DNA of 64,000 nucleotides from Pseudomonas azadiae (lineage in GTDB: Bacteria; Pseudomonadota; Gammaproteobacteria; Pseudomonadales; Pseudomonadaceae), in contig NZ_JAHSTY010000002.1 of NCBI RefSeq assembly GCF_019145355.1, forward strand, positions 2,300,306-2,364,305, in the 5' to 3' direction. The notes under the pieces are model-generated. The model was given only the letters and a program-made list of their open reading frames with translations, was not told the DNA's origin and made no database searches. Made by a program: the position numbers and the translations under genes. Positions 16,828 through 27,085 of the stretch are shown here, one piece after another (position 1 is the stretch's first letter; each line of letters begins with the position of its first letter).

Positions 16828-17718
16828 TTGAAAGCTGCCATCATCAAAAAATACCGTTTGATTATCAAGACCATGGGCTACGTAGGCTGGGCGCTGTTCT
16901 GGCTGCTGCTGTGGGACGTGGCCGTCACCGTGGATTTCATGCTGTTTCTCACCGCCAAGATAAACTTGCCGCTGATGCCCTTGACCCTGCTGGGTTCGGC
17001 GCTGGTGGTGCTGATCAGTTTTCGTAACAGCAGCGCCTACAACCGCTGGTGGGAAGCGCGCACGCTGTGGGGCGCAATGGTGAACAACTCGCGCAGCTTT
17101 GCGCGCCAGGTCTTGACCCTGCTGGACGACCCCGACGGCGAGGTGAACCCGGTCAAATCCACCCTGCTACGCCGGCATGTCGCCTACGTGAACTGCCTGG
17201 CCGCGCACCTCAAGGGCGAGCCGTGTCCCGAAGAAGTGCGTGCGTTTATCCCCGCCGAAGAATTCGCCCGCAATGGCGCCACCAATAACTTTGCCAACGA
17301 TATTCTCACCGGCTCCGCCGCCTTGCTGGCCAAGGAATACAAAACCGGTCACCTGGACAGCATCCGCCTGGCGCGGCTTGAGTCGACCCTGGTGGACTTG
17401 TCCAACGCCCAGGGCGGCATGGAGCGCATCGCCAACACGCCGCTGCCCTACCCCTACGTGTATTTCCCGCGCCTGTTTATCTCGCTGTTTTGCCTGATCG
17501 TGCCGGTGGGCCTGGTGGAATCCCTCGGCTGGTTCACCCCGCTGGCCTCGACGGTGGTGGGCTTCATGCTGCTGGCCATCGAACGCATCGGCACCGACCT
17601 GCAAAGCCCGTTCAGTTCCAGTGAGCACCAGATCCAGATGGAAACCATCTGCGAAACCATCGAGAAAAACCTGCAGTCGATGCAGCGCGACGCGCTGGGT
17701 GGCGAGCGCATCGGTTAA
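16828..17718 (+). CDS. Bestrophin-like/UPF0187 family membrane channel
   Basis: Inner-membrane protein of 296 residues with two N-terminal hydrophobic helices (about 20-65) and two more around 210-255. The family signature SSAYNRWWEARTLWGAMVN follows the first pair. YPYVYFPRLFISLFCLIVPV and GTDLQSPF near the end are also typical. Family members form pentameric ion channels. The start appears to be TTG at 16828; the next Met is 15 codons in and would cut a basic N-terminus (KAAIIKKYR). It stands alone between convergent or spaced neighbours. Confidence 0.85.
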   Translation: MKAAIIKKYRLIIKTMGYVGWALFWLLLWDVAVTVDFMLFLTAKINLPLMPLTLLGSALVVLISFRNSSAYNRWWEARTLWGAMVNNSRSFARQVLTLLDDPDGEVNPVKSTLLRRHVAYVNCLAAHLKGEPCPEEVRAFIPAEEFARNGATNNFANDILTGSAALLAKEYKTGHLDSIRLARLESTLVDLSNAQGGMERIANTPLPYPYVYFPRLFISLFCLIVPVGLVESLGWFTPLASTVVGFMLLAIERIGTDLQSPFSSSEHQIQMETICETIEKNLQSMQRDALGGERIG

Positions 17719-17859
17719 ACACCCCCTGGTCCTCAAGTGCGTGCCCGCGCAGTCGATATACAAAGGGTACGCATGGGCCACACCCCTCAAAAAACACATG
17801 CGACGCTCGACGCCACTGTTTTCCCCTTGCCAAAATTATAAATACCCGCGGGTGAAGTC

Positions 17860-19803
17860 ATGAATATCAAGCAAAAGCTGACCTGGGCGTTTGCCGCCAT
17901 CGCGTGTGTCCCGGTTATTCTGGTCGCTGTGTTGGTTGTACTGAATCTGCGCGAAGGGGCCCTGGCCAACTTCCTCGACAGCAGCGGTCGCGAGATCCGC
18001 CAGATCGATAATGGCATGAAGCAATTCTTCGACGGCATCAGCCAGAACGTCGAGTTCGTGGCCAAGGACCCGCGCGTTGTCGCGGCCAAGGAGCTCAAGA
18101 GCTATGCCGGTGCCGACGCGACGCAAATCCCGCTGACCCCGACCAACAAAGAGCTGCTGGCGATTTTCGACCAGTTCGCCAAAAGCCATCCGAGCACCGC
18201 TTACCTATCCCTGGGCCTGGCCGACGGCGGCTACGCCAGCTGGCCTGACGACACCAAACTAACCAACTACGACCCCCGCGTGCGCCCCTGGTACAAGGCG
18301 GCCATCGCTGCGCCGGGCAGTACCGTGCGCACCGGTGCCTATTACTGGGCGCCCGACGATGTGGTGCTGATCGGCACCGTGCACACGGTTGCCGACGCCA
18401 CCGGCAACATTCTCGGCGTGGTCGGGCTGGACGTGTCGCTCAAGCAGCTCACTGAGCTGGTGCGCAACATCAAGCTCGGTCACAGCGGCTACCTGATGCT
18501 GATCGAAGGCAACGGCAACGTGCTGGTGGACCCCAGCGATGCCAAGCACAACTTCAAGCCCCTTGCCGACCTGGGCCCGAACTACGCTGAACTGGCCAAG
18601 CACGGCGACGGCGTGACCCAGATCGATATCGACGGCGTGGCCTACATGGCCAACCTGGTCAGCTCCAAAGACCTGGGCTGGCGCTTTATCGGGCTGATCA
18701 AGCGCGATGAAGTGATGGCCGGCGCCACCAGCCTGACCTGGTTGATCGCGGCCATCGCCGCCGCCCTGGCCGTGGTGTTCGCCATTGTCGGCGCCAGTTT
18801 CGCCAGCATGATCGTGCGCCCGATTCGCGGCGTGGCCGACGGCCTGCAAGAGATCGCCGAAGGTGAAGGCGACCTGACCCGCCAGCTCAAAGTACAAGGC
18901 AAGGACGAAACCGCCAGCCTGGCCGGCTGGTTCAACCAGTTCCTGGGCATGATCGCCCAATTGGTGCAGCGTATCGGCAACGCCTCCTCCGACCTGCAGA
19001 CCGCCGCCGCCGACACCAGCGAAGTGGCCCACAATATGAACCAGGCCGCCGGCCGTCAACGCGAAGCCGTGGAGCTGGTGAGCACTGCGTTCAATGAAAT
19101 GGTGGCCACCGCCAACGAAGTCGCGCGCTCCTGCAGCGCCGCCGCCGTCAGTGCCGACGAAGGCTACCGCGACGTGCACGACGGCCAGCAGCATATCGGC
19201 GAAGCCACCGGCAGCGTGCTCAAGCTCAGCGAAGACTTGCAGAAGTCGACCCAGACCATGCAACTGCTGGAGCAGGACAGCCAAAACATCAACACCATCC
19301 TCGACACCATCCGTTCGATTGCCGAACAGACCAACCTGCTGGCGCTCAACGCTGCCATCGAGGCCGCACGTGCCGGTGACCAGGGCCGTGGCTTCGCAGT
19401 GGTCGCCGATGAGGTCCGCGCCCTCGCCCGCCGCACCGCCGACTCCACGGGCGAAATCGACAGCCTGCTCGGCAACCTCGCCCGCCGCACCCAGGAAGTC
19501 ACGCAGCAGATGCAAGGCAGCCTGCTGGTGTCGCACACCAGCGTGGAACGCATCCAGCAGGCCCGCGACAGCTTCGACAAGATCCGTGGCTCGGTGGACT
19601 CCATCCGCGACCAGAATACCCAGATCGCCACTGCCGCCGAAGAACAGCACCAAGTCGCTGAGGAGATCAACCGGCACATCGCGCAGATCCATGCCGATGC
19701 GCAACTGGTCGAAGAGTTTGCCCACACGGCGCAAACCGGGTCGGGTCGGTTGACGGATATTTCCGGCCAACTCAAGGGCCTGGTGGGCCGCTTCAAGTTC
19801 TGA
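17860..19803 (+). CDS. Methyl-accepting chemotaxis protein with dCache domain (probable amino-acid receptor)
   Basis: Transmembrane chemoreceptor of 647 residues. Helix 1 is at about 9-29. A dCache periplasmic domain follows with [13 protein letters not shown] and GVVGLDVSL, which contain the R-x-W-Y and Asp residues of the amino-acid-binding dCache pattern. Helix 2 is at about 291-314. HAMP comes next, then a signalling domain whose tip reads [20 protein letters not shown]. This organisation matches PctA-type receptors that guide pseudomonads toward amino acids. A hairpin 15 bases after the stop probably ends the transcript. Confidence 0.9.
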   Translation: MNIKQKLTWAFAAIACVPVILVAVLVVLNLREGALANFLDSSGREIRQIDNGMKQFFDGISQNVEFVAKDPRVVAAKELKSYAGADATQIPLTPTNKELLAIFDQFAKSHPSTAYLSLGLADGGYASWPDDTKLTNYDPRVRPWYKAAIAAPGSTVRTGAYYWAPDDVVLIGTVHTVADATGNILGVVGLDVSLKQLTELVRNIKLGHSGYLMLIEGNGNVLVDPSDAKHNFKPLADLGPNYAELAKHGDGVTQIDIDGVAYMANLVSSKDLGWRFIGLIKRDEVMAGATSLTWLIAAIAAALAVVFAIVGASFASMIVRPIRGVADGLQEIAEGEGDLTRQLKVQGKDETASLAGWFNQFLGMIAQLVQRIGNASSDLQTAAADTSEVAHNMNQAAGRQREAVELVSTAFNEMVATANEVARSCSAAAVSADEGYRDVHDGQQHIGEATGSVLKLSEDLQKSTQTMQLLEQDSQNINTILDTIRSIAEQTNLLALNAAIEAARAGDQGRGFAVVADEVRALARRTADSTGEIDSLLGNLARRTQEVTQQMQGSLLVSHTSVERIQQARDSFDKIRGSVDSIRDQNTQIATAAEEQHQVAEEINRHIAQIHADAQLVEEFAHTAQTGSGRLTDISGQLKGLVGRFKF

Positions 19804-19818
19804 CGTCCCCTCCCAAAG

Positions 19819-19843
19819 CAGGCGGTGAGCCTTTCACCGCCTG
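19819..19843 (+). terminator. Hairpin after the chemoreceptor gene
   Basis: Arms CAGGCGGTGA and TCACCGCCTG are perfect, with a 5-base loop. No T-run follows, so termination is only probable. Confidence 0.5.
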
Positions 19844-19913
19844 ATCGCCACACCCCTTCACCCTCTTTTAGGCATTTGCCCTTATATCTGTTGCGAGCGA
19901 TCCGATGGAGTCT

Positions 19914-20015
19914 CTGTAGGAGCGAGCTTGCTCGCGAAAAACTTCAACGATAACGCGTGTATTCAGGATAAACGCGGCGCCTGTGAGATCTTCGCGAGCA
20001 AGCTCGCTCCTACAG
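19914..20015. repeat. REP-type inverted repeat pair
   Basis: Outer arms CTGTAGGAGCGAGCTTGCTC and its exact reverse complement flank a core with AACGATAACGC. It belongs to the same family as 3194-3292 and 46812-46913. It fills most of the gap between the chemoreceptor gene and the ring-opening operon. Confidence 0.85.
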
Positions 20016-20034
20016 CTATTGCGCTTCTCGTATT

Positions 20035-20046
20035 ATGGTATACCAT
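20035..20046. promoter_or_regulatory. GntR-type operator ATGGTATACCAT, promoter of the ring-opening operon
   Basis: A perfect 12-base palindrome 33 bases before the first gene of the operon. The TGGTATACCA core is the class bound by FadR-subfamily GntR proteins (UxuR/ExuR sites share it). The operon encodes such a protein at 23945, so autoregulation is likely. Confidence 0.7.
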
Positions 20047-20078
20047 CATACGCAGACCCTCACTTAGACGGAGCAGCC

Positions 20079-20669
20079 ATGAGTTTCGAAATCCGCAAGA
20101 TCGTCAGTTATGTAGAAGAAACCTTTATCGAGGGCGGCAAAGCCTCCGACACGCCCGTGAAGATGGTCGGCTTGGCCGTGGTGCTGAAAAACCCTTGGTT
20201 GGGCCGTGGTTTCGTCGAAGACCTGAAGCCGGAGATCCGCGCCAACTGCTCCGATCTCGGCGCACTCATGGTCGAGCGCCTGGTGGGCATCATCGGTGGC
20301 GCCGAGAACATCGAGGCCTACGGCAAAGCAGCCGTGGTGGGTGCCGATGGCGAGATCGAACACGCGAGCGCGATCATCCATACCCTGCGCTTCGGCAACC
20401 ACTACCGTGAAGCGGTCAAGGCCAAGAGCTACCTGAGCTTCACCAACAAGCGCGGCGGCCCGGGCACCTCGATCCAGATTCCGATGATGCACAAGGACGA
20501 CGAAGGCCTGCGCTCGCACTACATCACCCTGGAAATGCAGATCGAAGACGCGCCGCGTGCTGACGAAATCGTCGTCGTGCTGGGCTGCGCCGATGGCGGT
20601 CGCCTGCACCCACGGATCGGCAACCGTTACATCGACCTGGAAGAGCTGGCGGCTGAACAAGCCCAGTAA
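20079..20669 (+). CDS. DUF1185 ('amino acid synthesis') family protein
   Basis: A 196-residue protein of the PF06684/DUF1185 type, recognisable from MSFEIRKIVSYVEETFIEGG, the conserved GKAAVVGADGEIEHASAIIH and the C-terminal GCADGGRLHPRIGNRYIDLE. Solved family members have a chorismate-mutase-like fold, related in shape to YjgF proteins; the reaction is not established. It is the first gene of a seven-gene run (20079-25263) and 40 bases before the hydrolase gene. In position it resembles RutC, a YjgF protein of uracil degradation, but that is analogy only. Confidence 0.75.
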   Translation: MSFEIRKIVSYVEETFIEGGKASDTPVKMVGLAVVLKNPWLGRGFVEDLKPEIRANCSDLGALMVERLVGIIGGAENIEAYGKAAVVGADGEIEHASAIIHTLRFGNHYREAVKAKSYLSFTNKRGGPGTSIQIPMMHKDDEGLRSHYITLEMQIEDAPRADEIVVVLGCADGGRLHPRIGNRYIDLEELAAEQAQ

Positions 20670-20708
20670 GCGACACCGGCCATAACAAAAAGCATGCAGG
20701 AGCGCTCC

Positions 20709-21542
20709 ATGATTCGGCTCACCGCTGAACGCACCCCGGCCGGCACCAGTTATCTGGCGACCGGCCAAGGCCAGCCTGTGGTTTTGATCCACGGCGTGGG
20801 CCTGAATAAAGAAATGTGGGGCGGGCAAGTCGTTGGCCTGGCCACCCATTACCACGTGATCAGCTATGACATGCTCGGCCATGGCGCCAGCCCGCGCCCG
20901 GCCGTCGGCACGCCGTTGCTCGGCTATGCGGACCAGTTGCTGGAACTGCTCGACCACCTGCAACTGGCCCAGGCCACGGTGATCGGGTTTTCCATGGGCG
21001 GCCTGGTCGCACGGGCGTTTGCCCTGCATTACCCCGACCGTCTCAAAAGCCTGGTGGTGCTCAACAGTGTGTTCAACCGCAGTCCCGAACAGCGTGCTGC
21101 TGTGATTGCGCGCACGGCCCAGGCTGCCGAGCACGGGCCGGATGCCAATGCCCAAGCGGCGCTGTCGCGCTGGTTCAGCCGTGAATACCAGGCGGCCAAC
21201 CCGGCGCAGATCGCCGCGCTGCGCCAGACCCTGGCGGGCAATGACCCCCAGGGCTACCTCACCACCTATGAGCTGTTTGCCACCCAGGACATGTACCGCG
21301 CCGATGACCTCAAGGGCCTGCGCGCGCCCACCCTGGTCGCCACCGGCGAACTGGACCCCGGCTCAACGCCGGAAATGGCCCGGCAACTGGCCGACCGCAT
21401 TCCCGGTGCCACGGTTGCGGTGCTGGCCGAGCAACGGCATATGATGCCGGTGGAATCACCTCGCATGGTCAACAGCCTGCTGCTGGGGTTTCTGAATACC
21501 GTGTACGCCCAAAACACTCCAATAAAGGGGATCGTTGCATGA
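20709..21542 (+). CDS. Alpha/beta hydrolase (TgnD/RutD-like position)
   Basis: Hydrolase of 277 residues with the catalytic nucleophile Ser95 in GFSMGG, an acid Asp in GELDPGS and a His in EQRHMMPVE. The oxyanion segment is LIHGVGLNKEMW. Such enzymes in ring-opening pathways split carbamates, amides or enamines after ring cleavage (RutD in uracil degradation, TgnD in trigonelline degradation). The start at 20709 follows an AGGAGCG site. Its stop overlaps the next start as ATGA, giving tight coupling to the aldehyde dehydrogenase. Confidence 0.82.
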   Translation: MIRLTAERTPAGTSYLATGQGQPVVLIHGVGLNKEMWGGQVVGLATHYHVISYDMLGHGASPRPAVGTPLLGYADQLLELLDHLQLAQATVIGFSMGGLVARAFALHYPDRLKSLVVLNSVFNRSPEQRAAVIARTAQAAEHGPDANAQAALSRWFSREYQAANPAQIAALRQTLAGNDPQGYLTTYELFATQDMYRADDLKGLRAPTLVATGELDPGSTPEMARQLADRIPGATVAVLAEQRHMMPVESPRMVNSLLLGFLNTVYAQNTPIKGIVA

Positions 21543-23020
21543 CACTCGCACGCTTCCAGATGTGCATCGGCGGTGAATGGGTCGATGCCCTGTCCGGCAA
21601 GACTTTCGACAGCCTCAACCCTGCCCTGGCCGAACCCTGGGCGCAACTGCCCGATGCCGATGAAGCCGACGTGGACCGCGCCGTACAGGCCGCGCAAACA
21701 GCTTTCGAAAGCCCGGCCTGGCGTGGCCTCACCGCCACCGCACGGGGCAAGTTACTGCGCCGCCTGGGTGATTTGATCGCCCAGAACACCGAGCAACTGG
21801 CGCAACTGGAAAGCCGCGACAACGGCAAGCTGATCCGCGAAACCCGCGGCCAGGTCAGCTACCTGCCGGAGTTCTTCCACTACACCGCAGGCCTGGCCGA
21901 CAAGCTCGAAGGCGGCACCTTGCCGCTGGACAAACCGGACCTGTTCGCCTACACGGTCCACGAAGCCATGGGCGTGGTTGCCGCGATCATTCCGTGGAAC
22001 AGCCCGCTGTACCTGACCGCGATCAAGCTCGCGCCGGCGCTCGCGGCGGGCAATACCATCGTGATCAAACCGTCAGAGCACGCTTCGGCGACCATTTTGG
22101 AACTGGCGCGCCTGGCCCTCGAAGCCGGGATTCCACCGGGCGTGGTCAACGTGGTGACCGGCTACGGCCCGAGTACCGGCGCCGCCCTCACCCGCCACCC
22201 ACTGGTGCGCAAAATCGCCTTCACCGGCGGCGCGGCCACCGCAAGGCATGTGGTGCGCAGCAGCGCGGAGAACTTCGCCAAGCTGTCGCTGGAGCTGGGC
22301 GGTAAGTCGCCGAATATCATTTTTGCCGACGCCGACCTCGACAGCGCCATCAACGGTGCGATTGCCGGCATCTATGCCGCGTCCGGGCAAAGCTGCGTGT
22401 CGGGCTCGCGCTTGCTGGTGCAGGATGAAATCTACGACGAATTTGTGGAGCGCCTGGTGCAGCGCGCCGAGCGCATCCGCATCGGCAACCCCCAGGACGA
22501 TGCCAGCGAAATGGGCCCCATGGCCACCGCCCAGCAACTGGCCGTGGTCGAAGGCCTGGTGGCGGATGCCATCGCCGAAGGCGCACGCCTGCGCACCGGC
22601 GGCAAGCGCCCGCAGAACCTCGGTGCAGGCTGGTTCTATGAGCCGACGTTGTTCGAGTGCGACACCAACTCGATGAAAATCATGCAGGAAGAAGTTTTCG
22701 GCCCAGTGGCTTCGGTGATCCGTTTCAAGGACGAGGCCCAAGCGCTGGCGATTGCCAACGACTCGCAGTTCGGCCTCGCCGCCGGCATCTGGACCCGCGA
22801 CCTGGGCCGCGCCCATCGACTGGCCCGGGACGTGCGCTCGGGGATCATCTGGGTCAACACCTACCGCGCCGTCTCGGCCATGGCGCCCATCGGCGGCTTC
22901 AAGAACAGCGGCTACGGGCGCGAAAGCGGCATCGATTCGGTGCTGGCCTACACCGAGCTGAAGACGGTGTGGATCAACTTGTCCCAGGCGCCCATGCCTG
23001 ATCCCTTTGTGATGCGTTAA
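21539..23020 (+). CDS. Aldehyde dehydrogenase (TgnC-like position)
   Basis: NAD(P)-dependent aldehyde dehydrogenase of 493 residues. Key sites are Asn154 (IIPWNSP), Glu252 (LELGGKSP) and the nucleophile Cys286 (SGQSCVSG). It is of the general betaine-aldehyde/hydroxymuconic-semialdehyde type. In this operon it should oxidise an aldehyde (or lactol) released by ring opening. It starts inside the hydrolase stop codon and is followed 12 bases later by a flavin reductase gene. Substrate is not readable from the sequence. Confidence 0.85.
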   Translation: MTLARFQMCIGGEWVDALSGKTFDSLNPALAEPWAQLPDADEADVDRAVQAAQTAFESPAWRGLTATARGKLLRRLGDLIAQNTEQLAQLESRDNGKLIRETRGQVSYLPEFFHYTAGLADKLEGGTLPLDKPDLFAYTVHEAMGVVAAIIPWNSPLYLTAIKLAPALAAGNTIVIKPSEHASATILELARLALEAGIPPGVVNVVTGYGPSTGAALTRHPLVRKIAFTGGAATARHVVRSSAENFAKLSLELGGKSPNIIFADADLDSAINGAIAGIYAASGQSCVSGSRLLVQDEIYDEFVERLVQRAERIRIGNPQDDASEMGPMATAQQLAVVEGLVADAIAEGARLRTGGKRPQNLGAGWFYEPTLFECDTNSMKIMQEEVFGPVASVIRFKDEAQALAIANDSQFGLAAGIWTRDLGRAHRLARDVRSGIIWVNTYRAVSAMAPIGGFKNSGYGRESGIDSVLAYTELKTVWINLSQAPMPDPFVMR

Positions 23021-23032
23021 GAGTCCACAACC

Positions 23033-23518
23033 ATGATCGAACCCGGCATTTACAAAGACGTCATGAGCTCGTTCCCTTCGGGCGTCACGGTGGTCACCAC
23101 CCTCGACCCGGACGGCGGCATCGTCGGCATCACCGCCAGCGCATTCAGTGCGCTGTCGATCGAGCCGGCCCTGGTGCTGTTCTGCCCCAACTACGCGTCG
23201 GACACTTACCCGGTCCTGCGCGACAGCAAGCGCTTCGCGATCCACCTGCTGTCCGCCGACCAGACCGCCGAAGCCTATGCCTTCGCCAGCAAAGGCAAGG
23301 AAAAGGCCAAGGGCATCGAATGGCACCTCAGCGAATTGGGCAACCCGCTGCTGGCCAACGCCACGGCCATCATCGAGTGCGAGCTGTGGCGCGAATACGA
23401 CGGCGGTGACCACGCGATCATTGTCGGCGCGGTGAAGAACCTGATCCTGCCCGCGCAGCCGGTCACACCGATGATCTACCACAAGGGCAAGCTGGGCCCG
23501 CTGCCGACCCTGGCCTGA
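23033..23518 (+). CDS. Flavin reductase, DIM6/NTAB family (copy 1)
   Basis: NAD(P)H:flavin reductase of 161 residues that supplies reduced FMN or FAD to a partner monooxygenase. The family's flavin-binding region is seen as SSFPSGVTVVTTLDPDG, GITASAFSALSIEPALVLFC and HAIIVGAVKNL. It is very similar along its whole length to the reductase at 32917, which is next to the luciferase-like monooxygenase. Copy 1 has no oxygenase gene beside it, so it either serves the same oxygenase or another encoded elsewhere. Spacing of 12-13 bases to both neighbours shows operon membership. Confidence 0.9.
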   Translation: MIEPGIYKDVMSSFPSGVTVVTTLDPDGGIVGITASAFSALSIEPALVLFCPNYASDTYPVLRDSKRFAIHLLSADQTAEAYAFASKGKEKAKGIEWHLSELGNPLLANATAIIECELWREYDGGDHAIIVGAVKNLILPAQPVTPMIYHKGKLGPLPTLA

Positions 23519-23531
23519 GGAGCGCTGAAGC

Positions 23532-23921
23532 ATGAGCAACGAAAAATATGAACAGGGCCTGAAAATTCGTACGCAGGTATTGGGTGACGCCTACGTACGG
23601 CGTTCAATCGACAAGGCCGATGACTTCACCCGGCCGCTGCAGGAGCTGGTCACCGAGTACTGCTGGGGCCATGTGTGGGGCCGGGAGGGTTTGTCGCTTA
23701 AAGAACGCAGCATGATAAACTTGGCAATGATTTCGGCCCTCAATCGGCCTCACGAACTCAAGCTGCACGTGCGCGGCGCCTTGCGCAACGGGCTGAGTCG
23801 TGAACAAATACGCGAAATTCTGCTTCAGGTCGGCATTTACTGCGGAGTTCCCGCTGCCGTGGACAGCTTCCGGCTGGCCCGTGAAGCCTTCGCCGAAGCC
23901 GATGCCGAGGCCTCCAGTTAA
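23532..23921 (+). CDS. Carboxymuconolactone decarboxylase (CMD/PcaC-like) family protein
   Basis: A 129-residue all-helical CMD-family protein. The stretch WGREGLSLKERSMINLAMIS, then LKLHVRGALRNGLSREQIRE and YCGVPAAVDSF, closely follows the PcaC pattern. Such proteins decarboxylate lactones or act as AhpD-like peroxidases. The AhpD CxxC pair is absent; one Cys is present in IYCGVPA. That favours a decarboxylase or isomerase role on a ring-cleavage product. It sits between the flavin reductase and the regulator genes. Confidence 0.8.
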   Translation: MSNEKYEQGLKIRTQVLGDAYVRRSIDKADDFTRPLQELVTEYCWGHVWGREGLSLKERSMINLAMISALNRPHELKLHVRGALRNGLSREQIREILLQVGIYCGVPAAVDSFRLAREAFAEADAEASS

Positions 23922-23944
23922 CCGCCACATTCAGAGCAGACCCC

Positions 23945-25263
<1,319 letters not shown>

Positions 25264-25303
25264 GTCCGGCCCGAATGTGGTTCAACCTGTGCTGACTGGC
25301 CTT

Positions 25304-25390
25304 TGTGGGAGCTGGCTTGCCTGCGATTCAGGCACCTCGGTAGATCAGGCACACCGAGTTGATGTCATCGCAGGCAAGCCAGCTCCCACA
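25304..25390. repeat. REP-type inverted repeat pair
   Basis: Arms TGTGGGAGCTGGCTTGCCTG and CAGGCAAGCCAGCTCCCACA are exact reverse complements. It separates the NUDIX gene from the convergent DUF1330 gene. Confidence 0.8.
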
Positions 25391-25436
25391 GAAAAGCAGA
25401 TCGGCGCAATTCATCCAACCTGCTTTTGATCTTGAT

Positions 25437-25730
25437 CTAAGGCGCCAGCCCTTCCACGATAATGATCTGCGCCTGCGCCACGCCTTCCCGTTGCGCCTTT
25501 GCCTCTTGATATTCCACAGACGCGTAGCACGCCACCGCCTGCTCGTAGCTATCAAACTCAATCACCACGTTGCGCTGCCGCGCCGGCCCACCTTCCAGTG
25601 CCTCGCTGCGCCCGCCCCTGGCCAGAAAGCGCCCGCCAAACTTGGCGAACGCCGCTGGCGCACGGCTCGTGTACTGCGTGTATTGCTCGGCATCCGCCAC
25701 ATCGACATGGGCAATCCAGTAAGCCTTCAT
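25437..25730 (-). CDS. DUF1330 family protein
   Basis: A 97-residue ferredoxin-like dimeric barrel protein, recognised from MKAYWIAHVDVADAEQYTQY, the GRFLARGGRSEALEG strand and VVIEFDSYEQAVACY. The family has no firm activity; relatives resemble small monooxygenases or stress-response barrels. The ATG at 25730 follows AGGAGG; the upstream extension overlaps the operator. It is divergent from ribBX and shares the TGGTATACCA site at 25757, which ties it to the ring-opening regulon. Confidence 0.82.
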   Translation of the reverse strand: MKAYWIAHVDVADAEQYTQYTSRAPAAFAKFGGRFLARGGRSEALEGGPARQRNVVIEFDSYEQAVACYASVEYQEAKAQREGVAQAQIIIVEGLAP

Positions 25731-25756
25731 CCTGACCTCCTCTTGTTTGAGTTTTG

Positions 25757-25766
25757 TGGTATACCA
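25757..25766. promoter_or_regulatory. TGGTATACCA operator between DUF1330 and ribBX
   Basis: A perfect 10-base palindrome followed by TAATA, centred in the 69-base gap between two divergent genes. It can control both. It matches the operator at 20035. Confidence 0.68.
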
Positions 25767-25799
25767 TAATACATACAACCAACAACACGAGCATTCCCT

Positions 25800-26906
25800 A
25801 TGCCCTTCAACAGCATCGCAGACATCATCGAAGACTACCGCCAGGGCAAGATGGTGTTGCTGGTGGACGACGAAGACCGGGAAAACGAAGGCGACTTGTT
25901 GCTACCCGCAGCGTGCTGCACCGCCGAGACTATCAGTTTCATGGCCCGCGAAGCCCGTGGCCTGATCTGCCTGACGCTCACCGACGAACACTGCCAACGC
26001 CTGGGCCTGGAACAGATGGTGCCCAGCAACGGCAGCGTGTTCAGCACCGCGTTTACCGTGTCCATCGAAGCCGCCACCGGCGTCACCACCGGCATCTCCG
26101 CGGCCGACCGCGCACGCACCGTGGCGGCGGCCGTCGACATCAACGCCGGCCCCGCCGACATCGTGCAGCCGGGGCATATCTTCCCGCTGCGTGCCAAGGA
26201 TGGCGGCGTGCTGACCCGCGCCGGCCACACCGAAGCCGGTTGCGACCTGGCGCGCCTGGCCGGGCACACACCGGCCTCGGTGATCGTCGAAGTGATGAAC
26301 GATGACGGCACCATGGCCCGCCGCCCCGAGCTGGAAGCCTTTGCCCACAAGCACGGGATCAAGATCGGCACCATCGCCGACCTGATCCACTACCGTCTCA
26401 GCACCGAACGCACCGTGGTGCGCATCGGCGAACGCGACCTGCCCACGGTGCACGGCACCTTCCGCCTGATCACCTTTGAAGACCGCATCGACGGCGGCGT
26501 GCACATGGCCATGGTCATGGGCCAACTGCGCCGCGATGAACCGGCGCTGGTGCGTGTGCATGTGATCGACCCACTGCGCGACCTGGTCGGCGCCGATTAC
26601 AGTGGCCCCTCCAACTGGACCTTGTGGGCCGCCCTGCAACGCGTGGCGGCAGAAGGCAGCGGCGTGGTGGTGGTGCTGGCCAACCATGAGTCGTCCCAGG
26701 CATTGCTGGAGCGCGTACCGCAGTTGACCCAGGCACCGCGTCAGTTCAGCCGGTCGCAGTCGCGGATTTATTCGGAAGTCGGCACCGGGGCGCAGATATT
26801 GCAGGACCTGGGCGTTGGCAAGCTGCGTCACCTCGGACCACCGTTGAAATACGCAGGCTTGACCGGTTACGACCTGGAAGTCGTGGAAAGCATCCCCTTC
26901 ATCTGA
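25800..26906 (+). CDS. RibBX: 3,4-dihydroxy-2-butanone-4-phosphate synthase with degenerate GTP cyclohydrolase II domain
   Basis: Makes a riboflavin precursor from ribulose 5-phosphate. The N-terminal RibB domain is complete: LVDDEDRENEGDLLLPA, a central AGPADIVQPGHIFPLRAKDG and the catalytic AGHTEAGCDLARLAG. The C-terminal half has the RibA outline (from residue about 215) but lacks the zinc cysteines; the place of the usual HSECLTGD-x-FGSLRCDCG reads RVHVIDPLRDLVGADYSG. So only the RibB activity is expected. The total of 368 residues fits RibBX proteins. The GntR-type operator implies extra flavin synthesis when the pathway is on. Confidence 0.88.
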   Translation: MPFNSIADIIEDYRQGKMVLLVDDEDRENEGDLLLPAACCTAETISFMAREARGLICLTLTDEHCQRLGLEQMVPSNGSVFSTAFTVSIEAATGVTTGISAADRARTVAAAVDINAGPADIVQPGHIFPLRAKDGGVLTRAGHTEAGCDLARLAGHTPASVIVEVMNDDGTMARRPELEAFAHKHGIKIGTIADLIHYRLSTERTVVRIGERDLPTVHGTFRLITFEDRIDGGVHMAMVMGQLRRDEPALVRVHVIDPLRDLVGADYSGPSNWTLWAALQRVAAEGSGVVVVLANHESSQALLERVPQLTQAPRQFSRSQSRIYSEVGTGAQILQDLGVGKLRHLGPPLKYAGLTGYDLEVVESIPFI

Positions 26907-26962
26907 GTCTGGAAACCCAGCGTTGGCGGATAACCGGTATGGCAAAGTGCTTGCGCAAAGCT

Positions 26963-26987
26963 TGGAATACCATAATATGATATTCCA
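26963..26987. promoter_or_regulatory. 25-bp near-perfect palindrome, double GntR-type operator before the ABC importer
   Basis: Outer arms TGGAATA and TATTCCA, with CATA and TATG inside them. Only two symmetric base pairs and the centre break the dyad. It reads as two overlapping variants of the TGGTATACCA motif back to back. It lies 98 bases before the binding-protein gene. Confidence 0.6.
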
Positions 26988-27085
26988 TAGGCCGGACAAC
27001 CTTGACCAGGTAATCCGGACCGACTGCTCCCGATAGGCGGGCACTCCAAAGCCCCGCTCATAAACACAACAATGAGGGCGTAAAA

